A stretch of 64,000 nucleotides of DNA, taken from Thalassotalea agarivorans. GTDB lineage: Bacteria; Pseudomonadota; Gammaproteobacteria; Enterobacterales; Alteromonadaceae. The notes below the pieces were generated by a model that was not told the origin of the DNA, did not search any database, and saw only the letters and a program-made list of their open reading frames with translations. The position numbers and the translations under genes were made by a program. This document shows, piece by piece, positions 1 through 7,946 of this stretch. Every line of letters starts with the position of its first letter. The first letter of the stretch is position 1. The stretch is from contig NZ_AP027363.1 of the NCBI RefSeq assembly GCF_030295955.1, positions 1,116,001-1,180,000 on the forward strand, in the 5' to 3' direction.

Positions 1-466
1 TTGGCAAATCTTCATTCGTTGCCGCCACTAAGCGGGTGTCTGTTTTGATGGTACGAGAACCACCAACACGTTCAAATTCACCATATTCAACCACGCGCAA
101 TAGCTTTTCTTGAATTAAACCCGAGGTATTGGCGATTTCATCTAAAAACAAGGTTCCTTTATCTGCGCGTTCAAATCGTCCTTCATGTCGTTTGTTTGCG
201 CCAGTAAACGCACCGCTTTCATATCCAAACAGTTCGCTTTCGAGCAGGTTTTCATTTAAGGCAGCACAGTTAAGCTTTAAATAGTTTTGATCCCATCGTT
301 TCGACAGGTAGTGCAGGCGAGCTGCGACAAGCTCTTTACCTGTGCCTCGCTCGCCTATGATAAGCACGGGTTTACTCAATGGCGCTATCTGAGAAATTTG
401 CTCAAGCACCTCTAGAAAACTGTTTGATTGGCCAATTAAATTATCTTGTTGGTTAAAGCGCGCCAT
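1..466 (-). CDS. pspF: PspF, sigma-54 enhancer-binding activator of the psp operon (C-terminal part beyond window)
   Basis: This is the N-terminal 155 or so residues of a bacterial enhancer-binding protein; the rest lies left of the window. Translation from the ATG at 464-466 begins [20 protein letters not shown]. It shows a Walker A-type GERGTGKE, the sigma-54 contact loop GAFTGA and a Walker B-type GTLFLDEI. There is no N-terminal receiver or GAF domain, which is typical of PspF; the protein is instead held in check by PspA binding. It is divergent from pspA and its product should act at the sigma-54 promoter found between the two genes. Identification rests on both motifs and context. Confidence 0.93.
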   Translation of the reverse strand, partial: MARFNQQDNLIGQSNSFLEVLEQISQIAPLSKPVLIIGERGTGKELVAARLHYLSKRWDQNYLKLNCAALNENLLESELFGYESGAFTGANKRHEGRFERADKGTLFLDEIANTSGLIQEKLLRVVEYGEFERVGGSRTIKTDTRLVAATNEDLP

Positions 467-592
467 GCCTTACCTATTTATTAGTAAATTTGACTAATAA
501 ATAGTGTATTTCATAAATAACAAAGAGAGAAGTTTTTTTGAAAATTAATTATAAAATATTTAAAAACAACAACTTAAATGGAGTGGCTAAAG

Positions 593-610
593 TTGGCGCG
601 AAAAGTGTAT
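593..610 (+). promoter_or_regulatory. sigma-54 (-24/-12) promoter of the psp operon
   Basis: The sequence TTGGCGCG-AAAA-GTGTAT resembles the -24 (TTGGCACG) and -12 (TTGYA-like) elements of sigma-54 promoters. The known E. coli pspA promoter has a very similar -24 and an equally imperfect -12. It sits about 45 bp before the pspA start, in the pspF-pspA divergent gap. The upstream 480-590 stretch is very AT-rich, as expected for IHF and PspF binding, although no exact site was assigned. Confidence 0.7.
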
Positions 611-656
611 GTATGTTGGCATGACCTTAAATTGTTAAAAAGTAAAGGACGTTAAT

Positions 657-1328
657 ATGGGTATTTTTTCACGCTTTACAGATATTGTTAATTCTAACAT
701 CAACAGCCTACTTGATAAGGCTGAAGATCCAGAAAAAATGGTTCGTCTCATTATACAAGAGATGGAAGATACATTAGTAGAGGTTCGCTCTACATCAGCG
801 AAAACGATTGCTGACAAAAAAGAGTTAACTCGCCAAGTGCGTCGTTTAGAAGAAGATGCGTTGCAATGGGAACAAAAAGCTGAGTTAGCACTTAGTAAAG
901 AAAGGGATGATCTTGCGCGTTTAGCTTTAATTGAGAAGACAAAATGTTCGGACAATGCCGTAGTGGTTCGTGAAGAGCTTAATCAATTGGAAGACCATAT
1001 TGTTAAGTTGCAAGATGAAATCACACAGCTGCAAGAAAAACTTGCTGATGCTAAGGCTCGTCAAAAAGCGATCATCATGCGAGAAAAAACAGCAAGCTCT
1101 CGCTTGAAAGTGAAGCAAAACATTAATAGCGATAAAGTGAATGAAGCATTGAGCAAGTTTGATCGCTATGAACGTAAGATCGATGACATCGAATCGCAAG
1201 TAGAAGCATATGATTTAGGGACTAAATCTTTGTCAGATGAGATTGCTGAATTAGAATCAGCTGATAAAATCGATGATGAACTTGCTGAATTAAAAGCTAA
1301 AATGGGTAAAAGCAAAGCGAAAAAATAA
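657..1328 (+). CDS. pspA: Phage shock protein A (IM30/Vipp1/ESCRT-III family)
   Basis: This 223-residue protein is nearly all charged helix and is predicted to be coiled coil throughout, the hallmark of PspA/IM30. The start MGIFSRFTDIVNSNINSLLD is the family's amphipathic membrane-binding helix, followed by DPEKMVRLIIQEMEDTL. It is a peripheral inner-membrane protein that oligomerises on damaged membranes and also inhibits PspF. Length matches E. coli PspA (222). It is the first gene after the sigma-54 promoter, with an AAAGGA ribosome site before the ATG. It is followed by pspB, pspB-like and pspC. Confidence 0.97.
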   Translation: MGIFSRFTDIVNSNINSLLDKAEDPEKMVRLIIQEMEDTLVEVRSTSAKTIADKKELTRQVRRLEEDALQWEQKAELALSKERDDLARLALIEKTKCSDNAVVVREELNQLEDHIVKLQDEITQLQEKLADAKARQKAIIMREKTASSRLKVKQNINSDKVNEALSKFDRYERKIDDIESQVEAYDLGTKSLSDEIAELESADKIDDELAELKAKMGKSKAKK

Positions 1329-1364
1329 TTTAGCTTAATCATTAATCGATAGAAGGGAATGCTT

Positions 1365-1592
1365 GTGGAAGACGTAATCTTGGCGCCGATTGTTATATTT
1401 TTACTTGTCGTAGCGCCAATATGGTTAATTTTGCATTACCGCAGTAAACGTCAAATTAGCCAGGGATTAAGTGAAGAAGAATATATTCAGCTATCTGATT
1501 TAGCAGAACGTGCCGATAAGATGGCTGAGCGCATTCAAACGCTAGAAGCAATTCTAGACGAAGAAGCGCCAGACTGGAGAAAACGAGTATGA
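1365..1592 (+). CDS. pspB: Phage shock protein B (copy 1)
   Basis: A small inner-membrane protein of 75 residues with one N-terminal transmembrane helix (IVIFLLVVAPIWLILHY) followed by a cytosolic helical tail with the PspB signature SQGLSEEEY. PspB and PspC sense envelope stress and pull PspA off PspF. I place the start at the GTG at 1365 because AGAAGGG at 1351-1357 sits 7 nt before it. The ATG at 1359 is only 1 nt from that site. Its last codons overlap the next gene by 4 nt. Confidence 0.92.
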   Translation: MEDVILAPIVIFLLVVAPIWLILHYRSKRQISQGLSEEEYIQLSDLAERADKMAERIQTLEAILDEEAPDWRKRV

Positions 1593-1816
1593 TGCACATA
1601 ATAATGGTGCCAATTATCATTTTCTTGTTAATAGTTGCACCAATTTGGTTGATTCTACATTACAAAAGCCAACGCCAAATTAGCCAAGGCTTAAGTGAAG
1701 AAGAATATATGCAGATGTCTGAGCTTTCAGAACTTGCAGATAGAATGGCTGATAGAATTAAAACACTAGAAGCTATCCTAGATGAAGAAGCACCACAATG
1801 GAGAAAAGGTGTATGA
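1589..1816 (+). CDS. PspB paralogue (copy 2, tandem duplicate)
   Basis: A second PspB-like protein of about 75 residues sits immediately after the first and overlaps it by 4 nt (ATGA junction). It has the same architecture: one transmembrane helix (IIIFLLIVAPIWLILHY), then the shared SQGLSEEEY and LEAILDEEAP motifs. The two copies differ mainly at the extreme N-terminus and at scattered conservative positions, so this is a duplication rather than a frameshift remnant. Both remain intact. It overlaps pspC by 4 nt. Two adjacent ATGs (1589 and 1592) could start it. Confidence 0.88.
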   Translation: MMHIIMVPIIIFLLIVAPIWLILHYKSQRQISQGLSEEEYMQMSELSELADRMADRIKTLEAILDEEAPQWRKGV

Positions 1817-2253
1817 CACAGAAGCGTAAAGAACTATACAGAGACAAGGAAAACGGCAAAATCGCTGGCGTCTGCGCCGGTATAGCCGACTACTTTGGCT
1901 GGGAAACTTGGTTGATCCGTATCTTAGTTGTGTCATGTGTACTCTTTGGTATGGGCTTTCTGATCATTATGTATATTGCCGCTTGGTTTATTCTTGATAA
2001 AAAACCGGTGCAACATACCCGCTTTGTAAAAAGCAATGTAAAGGTTCAAACCTCAGCTCAGGATATAGAAGACCCAGTGGTAGAAGAGCATATTCGCGTA
2101 AAAGCGAGAATTTGGCAGTCAGGTGAACCACCGCGTCAGGCGTTTCATGACATCAAGCGTAAATTTTCGCATTTAGAAGGAAAGCTACAGGCAATGGAAA
2201 CATATGTAACGTCACCAGAGTTTACTGTCTCACGAGAAATAAACAGGTTGTAG
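1813..2253 (+). CDS. pspC: Phage shock protein C
   Basis: PspC is the inner-membrane partner of PspB in stress sensing. The 146-residue protein opens with a basic segment and the PspC motif GKIAGVCAGIADYFGWE, then one strong transmembrane helix (ILVVSCVLFGMGFLIIMYIA) and a cytosolic or periplasmic tail. I choose the ATG at 1813, which overlaps the preceding stop (ATGA) and has an AGAAAAGG site just upstream. An upstream in-frame ATG at 1798 would add five residues that lie inside that site. Translation is probably coupled to the pspB copies. Confidence 0.93.
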   Translation: MTQKRKELYRDKENGKIAGVCAGIADYFGWETWLIRILVVSCVLFGMGFLIIMYIAAWFILDKKPVQHTRFVKSNVKVQTSAQDIEDPVVEEHIRVKARIWQSGEPPRQAFHDIKRKFSHLEGKLQAMETYVTSPEFTVSREINRL

Positions 2254-2270
2254 CTGAGTTTAAGGTCATG

Positions 2271-2299
2271 AAAAAAGGCGGCGATGAGCCGCTTTTTTT
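2271..2299 (+). terminator. Rho-independent terminator after pspC
   Basis: GCGGC-gatga-GCCGC (2278-2292) forms a hairpin flanked by an A-run and followed by seven T. It closes the pspABC transcript before ycjX. Confidence 0.85.
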
Positions 2300-2364
2300 C
2301 TGCTTTAATTCCTCCAAATTTAAGCGTAATATCAAAAGGCTTATTCAGAATAATATGTTGATTT

Positions 2365-3795
2365 ATGGCGATTATTAGTAAAACGAAGCTTAAAAAATTG
2401 AAACACTCTGCCAGTGATTTATTGCAAAAATCACTTGATCAGCATGTTACTTTAGCGGTGACAGGACTTAGTCGCAGCGGCAAGACCGCCTTTATAACCT
2501 CGTTGGTAAATCAATTGCTCAATGAAGGCAATGGCAGTGAACTAAGCTTTTTCAATCCTGTGCATCAAGGCCGATACATCGCGGCAAAACGTGTCAATCA
2601 AAAACACTTTCATATTCCGCGCTTCGACTACGAAACGGCAATGCAAGCCTTTACGCAAGATCCAGTGCAGTGGCCACAGCCAACAAAGGGCATTAGTGAA
2701 TTACGTTTAGCGATAAAATATAGGCCAGCCAGCGGCCTCTTAAAGTATACCAGCGACACAGCTACGTTGACGTTAGACATTACTGATTACCCCGGTGAAT
2801 GGTTACTTGATTTGCCGATGTTAAAATTGACCTATGAAGAATGGTCAGAGCGCATGCTTGAGCTAATGAAATCTGAACCTCGCGCCGAGGTAAGCCAAGC
2901 ATTTATCGATGAAATCAAAGAAATCGATCCTCTTGCGCCTTGCAGTGAAGAGGTGTTAGCGCAGCTTGCTGAAAAGTATACTGCACTGCTGCATCAGTAT
3001 CGTGATGAACTTGGCTTATCCATTATTCAGCCAGGTCGATTTATTTTGCCTGGTGAATTAGAGAACGCGCCTATTTTACAGTTTTTCCCTTACACCTCGA
3101 TGGATGAACTCGATTACGATAGTTACATTGAAGCGAGTGGAGATAGCTTTATTGGCATGCTTAGAGCGCGCTATCTAGAGTATCGCGAGCGCGTCGTTAA
3201 AAAGTTTTATAAAGAACATTTTGTCCATTTCGATCGCCAAATTATTCTTGCAGACTGCCTGACGCCCCTTAATCAAGGTGAAGCGGCATTTCATGAGTTA
3301 TCTCAAGCAATTAGTTTAATTATGGAAAGCTTTGATTATGGAAAATCAGGTTTTTTACGTCGTTTGTTTTCGCCGAAAATAGATCGTTTATTGTTCGCAG
3401 CAACGAAAGCGGACCATGTCACTGTTGATCAACATGGTGCCTTGGTTTCCTTACTTAATCAGTTAGTACATAGCAGTAAACATGAGCTTGATTTTGAACA
3501 AATACAAATGAAAACCTTGGCGTTATCTTCGGTTAAAACAACTAAGAATGGCAAAAGTATGCACCAAGGAAAAACTGTACCGGTGATTCAAGGGCATCGT
3601 TTAGACGATGGCCAGCTAATTACCGTTTTCCCGGGCAGTGTGCCTAGCAAGCTACCGGAGCAACAATACTGGCAAAACAAAGCATTTAATTTTATTAGCT
3701 TTGCCCCGATAAAATCGCCATCGGCTCATACACCATTACCTCATATGCGTCTTGATCAGGCGTTACAGTTTTTGCTGGGAGACAAACTCGCATGA
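2365..3795 (+). CDS. ycjX: YcjX, P-loop NTPase of the psp regulon
   Basis: A 476-residue YcjX (DUF463) family protein. A Walker A loop GLSRSGKT is visible near residue 34, and LDITDYPGEWLLDLPML near residue 135 is the family's switch-like region. YcjX is described as a GTP-binding stress protein co-regulated with psp genes, although its exact cellular role is not settled. It is followed by ycjF with a 4-nt overlap (ATGA). No strong ribosome site is seen before the ATG. A terminator separates it from pspC, so it probably has its own promoter. Confidence 0.93.
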   Translation: MAIISKTKLKKLKHSASDLLQKSLDQHVTLAVTGLSRSGKTAFITSLVNQLLNEGNGSELSFFNPVHQGRYIAAKRVNQKHFHIPRFDYETAMQAFTQDPVQWPQPTKGISELRLAIKYRPASGLLKYTSDTATLTLDITDYPGEWLLDLPMLKLTYEEWSERMLELMKSEPRAEVSQAFIDEIKEIDPLAPCSEEVLAQLAEKYTALLHQYRDELGLSIIQPGRFILPGELENAPILQFFPYTSMDELDYDSYIEASGDSFIGMLRARYLEYRERVVKKFYKEHFVHFDRQIILADCLTPLNQGEAAFHELSQAISLIMESFDYGKSGFLRRLFSPKIDRLLFAATKADHVTVDQHGALVSLLNQLVHSSKHELDFEQIQMKTLALSSVKTTKNGKSMHQGKTVPVIQGHRLDDGQLITVFPGSVPSKLPEQQYWQNKAFNFISFAPIKSPSAHTPLPHMRLDQALQFLLGDKLA

Positions 3796-4820
3796 CCGAA
3801 CCCAAAGATGATTTTCAACAGCAAATACTGTTTGAAGAAAATATAACAGAGCAGCACGATAAGTCGCTTCCTGTCGATGCAGAGCAGGTTGTGTTTGACA
3901 ATAAAGATTGGCAGCCAGAACAACAAGAAGAGGAAGAACATTTTGAAGATGTTCAAAGCAAGCCTTCTTGGATCTTTAGAGGACTTGCTGTGCTTATTTC
4001 GGCAATAGTCGGTATTGAGCTCTATGATTTCTTTACTGTGGGCTTTACCGACGAGCCAATTTTAACCGGCATTTATGCACTGGTTTTTGCAATAGTGTTT
4101 ATTTTAGCCAGTAGCAGCCTGATCAAGGAGCTGCTTGGTTTAAGACAACTTAAAGCACAGCAGAATATTCAAAAACAAAGTGAACAGTTACTTAATGACA
4201 ACGCTGATATCGATGGACAATCGCTTTGCCAACAAATCAGTGAACAACTACCTTGTGACATACCTGCAGTATACGAACAAGCCTGGGCAGATGTAACGCA
4301 TGAAGATTATGACGACAAGGAACTACTAGAGCTATATCAAAAAATGGTGCTGGTAAAAGTTGATGAAAAAGCAATTGCAGAAGTTGCTAAGTTTTCAAGT
4401 GAAGCTACTGTACTCGTAGCATTAAGCCCCATTGCATTGCTCGATATGATGATTATGCTTTGGCGAAACCTTAAAATGATAGATAAAATCGCTGGTCTTT
4501 ACGGTCTTAAGCTGGGTTATTGGAGCCGCATTAAGTTGATTCGCCAGGTGTTTGTCAATATGGCATATGCAGGTGCAAGTGAGCTCATCGCCGATTTTGG
4601 TACTGAAATGATTGGTGCAGATTTACTAGGCAAATTGTCTGGCAGAATGGCGCAAGGGTTCGGCGCAGGCATGTTGACGGCTCGCTTAGGCATTCGCACG
4701 ATACTGATGTGCCGTCCTATTCCATACACGCACAATAAACCGAGACTTAGTGATGTGCGCAAGGCGGTGGGGCAACAAATTAAGGCGCTAATTAACAAGA
4801 AGCAAACGGGCGCGTCGTAA
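3792..4820 (+). CDS. ycjF: YcjF, DUF697 membrane protein of the psp regulon
   Basis: A 342-residue inner-membrane protein of the YcjF/TIGR01620 family. The N-terminal 65 residues are acidic and Gln/Glu-rich. Two hydrophobic helices follow (about residues 67-85 and 95-112), then a cytosolic DUF697 domain with a further hydrophobic segment (ATVLVALSPIALLDMMIMLW). It overlaps ycjX by 4 nt and is almost certainly co-translated and functionally paired with it. Molecular function is unknown; membership of the phage-shock regulon is established for homologues. Confidence 0.9.
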   Translation: MTEPKDDFQQQILFEENITEQHDKSLPVDAEQVVFDNKDWQPEQQEEEEHFEDVQSKPSWIFRGLAVLISAIVGIELYDFFTVGFTDEPILTGIYALVFAIVFILASSSLIKELLGLRQLKAQQNIQKQSEQLLNDNADIDGQSLCQQISEQLPCDIPAVYEQAWADVTHEDYDDKELLELYQKMVLVKVDEKAIAEVAKFSSEATVLVALSPIALLDMMIMLWRNLKMIDKIAGLYGLKLGYWSRIKLIRQVFVNMAYAGASELIADFGTEMIGADLLGKLSGRMAQGFGAGMLTARLGIRTILMCRPIPYTHNKPRLSDVRKAVGQQIKALINKKQTGAS

Positions 4821-4835
4821 CGTTGAAAACGCGTT

Positions 4836-4853
4836 TGTAAGCCTATATGTACA
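4836..4853 (+). promoter_or_regulatory. TyrR box upstream of phhA
   Basis: TGTAAG-CCTATA-TGTACA matches the TyrR operator consensus TGTAAA-N6-TTTACA at 10 of 12 fixed positions. It lies about 145 bp before phhA, a distance suited to activation, and tyrR itself is two genes downstream. Confidence 0.6.
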
Positions 4854-4995
4854 GTTTCATCACTATGTGCAATTTTTGTTCGTCGTCAAAAGCGTGATTA
4901 TTACCCCTATTTTTGCCTAATATAACGGCAGCTATCGCAGAATACTGCGCAATTGCTATAGCTATATTCAAGCTTTAGCGTAACAGGCTGTTTTT

Positions 4996-5796
4996 ATGGG
5001 GAAAGCAACAAAATACATTTCAAAAGTACCAAATGATAACGGTGTTATTGATTGGACTGATGAAGAAAACACGATATGGCATGAGCTCATTACGCGTCAA
5101 TTAGACTGTATAAAAGGTAAAGCGTGTGACGAGTATTGGTTAGGGTTAGATAAACTTGATTTGCCAAGAGATCGCGTACCACAACTTGACGAAGTCTCTG
5201 CTGTATTAACGAAAGAGACAGGGTGGCAATGCTACCCTGTGCCGGCATTAATTGGATTTGAAGAGTTTTTCAGGTTGCTGTCAGAACGTAAGTTTCCAGT
5301 AGCTACATTTATCCGCTCTCGTGAAGAATTCGATTACTTGCAAGAGCCAGATATTTTTCATGAAATCTTTGGCCATTGTCCATTACTTACCAACAAATCA
5401 TTTGCCGATTTTACACAGGCCTATGGTCAAATGGGATTAAACGCTTCGAAAGAGCAGCGTGTGTTTTTAGCACGACTATACTGGTTTACGGTTGAGTTCG
5501 GGCTGTTAAAAACAGATCAAGGGTACAAAATTTATGGTGGCGGTATTTTATCGTCTCCAGCGGAAACTGAATATGCGATCAATGGCATCGAAGCGCAGCG
5601 TGATGCCTTCGATATGCTAACAGTACTTCGTACGCCATATCGTATAGATATTATGCAACCTGTGTACTATTGTTTGTCTGAGTTAACTGATTTAGACAAA
5701 ATGCGTGAATACAGCGTTGAAGATGTTATGGACTTTATCAAGCAAGCTCAAACGATGGGCTTATTAGAAGCAAAATTTCAACAAAAAGCGAGTTAA
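4996..5796 (+). CDS. phhA: Phenylalanine-4-hydroxylase
   Basis: A 266-residue aromatic amino acid hydroxylase that converts phenylalanine to tyrosine using Fe(II), tetrahydropterin and O2. It is the bacterial single-domain form without a regulatory ACT domain, about the usual length. The iron site is visible as FHEIFGHCP (two His) with a downstream Glu in YWFTVEFGL. phhB follows after 1 nt, so the pair is an operon recycling the pterin cofactor. A TyrR-like box upstream suggests control by the tyrR product, as PhhR does in Pseudomonas. Confidence 0.97.
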   Translation: MGKATKYISKVPNDNGVIDWTDEENTIWHELITRQLDCIKGKACDEYWLGLDKLDLPRDRVPQLDEVSAVLTKETGWQCYPVPALIGFEEFFRLLSERKFPVATFIRSREEFDYLQEPDIFHEIFGHCPLLTNKSFADFTQAYGQMGLNASKEQRVFLARLYWFTVEFGLLKTDQGYKIYGGGILSSPAETEYAINGIEAQRDAFDMLTVLRTPYRIDIMQPVYYCLSELTDLDKMREYSVEDVMDFIKQAQTMGLLEAKFQQKAS

Positions 5797-5797
5797 C

Positions 5798-6148
5798 ATG
5801 ACAACAGAACAATTAACCAAGCAGCATTGCGAAGCGTGTCAAGCTGGAGCACCTCAGGTATCAGATGAAGAGTTGCCGACATTGTTGGCGCAAATCCCTG
5901 ATTGGGCTGCACCTGTGCGTGACGGTGTAATGATGTTAGAAAGAGAGTTTAAATTTAAAAACTACAAGCTTGCTTGGGCGTTTGCTAACAAAGTATCAAC
6001 GCTAGCAGAAGAAGAATTTCATCATCCGGCTATTCTGTTAGAGTGGGGCAAGGTGACAGTGACTTGGTGGACGCATGCGATTCGTGGCGTACACAAGAAT
6101 GACTTTATTTGTGCAGCTAAAACGGATGCCCTGCTAGACGCAGAATAA
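5798..6148 (+). CDS. phhB: Pterin-4a-carbinolamine dehydratase
   Basis: A 116-residue dehydratase that regenerates quinonoid dihydropterin from the 4a-hydroxy product of PhhA. The signature [23 protein letters not shown] (in part) contains the paired His residues of the active site. The N-terminal stretch [12 protein letters not shown] is typical of the gammaproteobacterial form. It starts 1 nt after phhA, so translation is likely coupled, and it is followed by a clear terminator. Confidence 0.96.
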   Translation: MTTEQLTKQHCEACQAGAPQVSDEELPTLLAQIPDWAAPVRDGVMMLEREFKFKNYKLAWAFANKVSTLAEEEFHHPAILLEWGKVTVTWWTHAIRGVHKNDFICAAKTDALLDAE

Positions 6149-6161
6149 TCCAAATTTTAGT

Positions 6162-6200
6162 AAAAAAGCTATGTAAGCCTATGCTTTCATAGCTTTTTTT
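6162..6200 (+). terminator. Rho-independent terminator after phhAB
   Basis: AAAAAAGCTATG (6162-6173) pairs perfectly with CATAGCTTTTTT (6188-6199), a 12-bp stem ending in a T-run. The A-run on the 5' side may make it bidirectional. Confidence 0.88.
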
Positions 6201-6207
6201 GTATCTA

Positions 6208-6236
6208 TTGGTTTGCGGTAAAGAATAGTTTACAAT
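6208..6236 (+). promoter_or_regulatory. sigma-70 promoter of tyrR overlapped by a TyrR box
   Basis: TTGGTT (6208-6213), a 17-bp spacer and TACAAT (6231-6236) form a plausible -35/-10 pair. Inside it, GGTAAA-GAATAG-TTTACA (6217-6234) matches the TyrR operator TGTAAA-N6-TTTACA at 11 of 12 fixed positions. A site covering the -10 and spacer implies autorepression of tyrR. Confidence 0.68.
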
Positions 6237-6273
6237 ACCCGCCCTTGAAAACTTTCACAATTGAGATCAGGTA

Positions 6274-7821
6274 ATGCGTTTAGAAATCGCTTGTCAGGAC
6301 CGTGTGGGCATCGCTCAGAAGGTTTTGGCTGTCTTTGTTGAGCATAACATCAATGTGCGTGGCATCGAATTTGAACAAGCTAGCAGAATATTTATCAGCT
6401 TTCATGATGTAGACTTTACTGAACTGCAAAACATTATGCCTAAGCTACGCCTTATTGACGGTGTAGAGGATGTAAAAACGGCTAACTTCATGCCGTTTGA
6501 AAGAGAGCGTAATGAATTAGAAACCTTAATCAAAACCTTTCCTGATCTGTTCATCTCTATTGATGGCAGAGGTAATATTCATGCCGTGAACAAAATTGCG
6601 GCGAGTGTTATCGGTCAAGACACACATGAACTAGCTGGCGAAAGCGTAGCGCAGTGGATTAAAGGTTTTTCTTTAACCAAATGGTTGGAACAAGATGAGG
6701 TGCTTGCGCAAACAACGCGTTTGAAATTCTTGGAAGACGATTATGTCGCTGATATGTTACCTATTTATGTAGAAGGCGATGGTAATAAAACACTAGCGGG
6801 CGCTGTGCTAATGCTTAAATCGGAAGCGCGCCTTGGTCAACAAATGACGGTGTTTAAACAAACCAAAGAAAACTCATTTGCAAGTGTCCATGCTTCGTCA
6901 GGTGTGATGCGCAAAGTCATCCGCGAAGCAAAACGCATGTCTAGTTTAGACAACTCTATACTGATTCAGGGAGAAACCGGTACCGGTAAAGAGTTGTTAG
7001 CACGTGCTTGTCATGGCGCGTCTACGCGTGGTGATCACCCGTTTATAGTGCTTAATTGCGCCGCGTTTCCTGATGAGTCTGCCGAATCAGAATTGTTTGG
7101 TATTGGTGACGAAAAAGATAATGATGCTAAACGCGGTATATTTGAATCTGCAGACGGTGGCACCATATTTTTGGATGAAGTCGGCGAAATGTCTGCAACC
7201 TTGCAAAACAAATTATTGCGCGTAATTGAAGATGGTAGCTTTAGACGAGTAAACAACGAAACCGAAATTAAGGTAAACGTCAGGTTTATTGCTGCAACCA
7301 ATAAAGACTTAGTAAAGCTTGTTGAAGAAGGGCAATTTAGAGAAGAGCTTTATTATCGATTAAACGTGCTAGGCCTAACGATTCCTTCATTAAGAGAAAG
7401 ACGCAGTGATATCATTCCACTGGCAGAATGGTTTATCGCTAAATTTGCGCAAGGGCAGGGCAAATACAGTGTGAGTTTATCGGACGATTGTCGCGACTTT
7501 ATCGAGCATTATCCGTGGCCAGGTAACGTTAGGCAATTAGAAAATGTGTTGCTTAGAGCCGTTAGTATTGTTGAAGGTAGCTCTATTGAAATAGAACATT
7601 TGCAGTTGCCATCATTTACCCGTGAACATGGTTATTTGGAACAAGAATTTACTGGTACATTAGAAGAAGCAGTAAAAGGGTTTGAAGCCGAGTTACTGAG
7701 AAAGCTTTATCCTGCTTACCCTAGCACTAGACAATTAGCGAAAAAGCTTAGTTTGAGTCATACCGCAATTGCCAATAAATTGCGTGAATACAACATCAAT
7801 AAGAAGACGGTAAAGATTTAG
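6274..7821 (+). CDS. tyrR: TyrR, aromatic amino acid-responsive regulator
   Basis: At 515 residues this matches E. coli TyrR (513). Domains in order: N-terminal ACT domain (1-75, starting MRLEIACQDRVGIAQKVLAV), PAS (about 80-190), AAA+ domain (about 205-430) with Walker A GETGTGKE and Walker B GGTIFLDEVGEM, and a C-terminal helix-turn-helix (STRQLAKKLSLSHTAIANKL). The sigma-54 GAFTGA loop is replaced by KRGIFESADG, as in TyrR proteins that work at sigma-70 promoters. It sits downstream of phhAB with its own promoter and a likely autoregulatory box. Confidence 0.96.
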   Translation: MRLEIACQDRVGIAQKVLAVFVEHNINVRGIEFEQASRIFISFHDVDFTELQNIMPKLRLIDGVEDVKTANFMPFERERNELETLIKTFPDLFISIDGRGNIHAVNKIAASVIGQDTHELAGESVAQWIKGFSLTKWLEQDEVLAQTTRLKFLEDDYVADMLPIYVEGDGNKTLAGAVLMLKSEARLGQQMTVFKQTKENSFASVHASSGVMRKVIREAKRMSSLDNSILIQGETGTGKELLARACHGASTRGDHPFIVLNCAAFPDESAESELFGIGDEKDNDAKRGIFESADGGTIFLDEVGEMSATLQNKLLRVIEDGSFRRVNNETEIKVNVRFIAATNKDLVKLVEEGQFREELYYRLNVLGLTIPSLRERRSDIIPLAEWFIAKFAQGQGKYSVSLSDDCRDFIEHYPWPGNVRQLENVLLRAVSIVEGSSIEIEHLQLPSFTREHGYLEQEFTGTLEEAVKGFEAELLRKLYPAYPSTRQLAKKLSLSHTAIANKLREYNINKKTVKI

Positions 7822-7890
7822 CTGCTGCGCTTAATTTGCGGTTAGATTTTTGACCGCAAAAATGGTGAAAAAGCATAATTAGGACTTGAT

Positions 7891-7946
7891 AAAAAACACG
7901 TATTTAAGCGAAGATAGAAGCATGTTTTCGCTGTACGTGTTTTTTT
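7891..7946 (+). terminator. Long hairpin with T-run directly abutting the next start codon
   Basis: AAAAAACACGTA (7891-7902) pairs with TACGTGTTTTTT (7934-7945), and an inner AAGCGAA/TTCGCT pairing extends the stem. The T-run ends at 7946 and the ATG of the DUF3014 gene is 7947-7949. It probably terminates tyrR transcripts, but its position means the downstream gene has no room for a Shine-Dalgarno site. See the finding on start codons after T-runs. Confidence 0.65.

Noticed and set aside
7835-7860. TTTGCGGT/ACCGCAAA hairpin after tyrR as a terminator
   Set aside because: The 8-bp stem is real, but it is followed by AATGGTG rather than a T-run; the hairpin at 7891-7946 is the better terminator.
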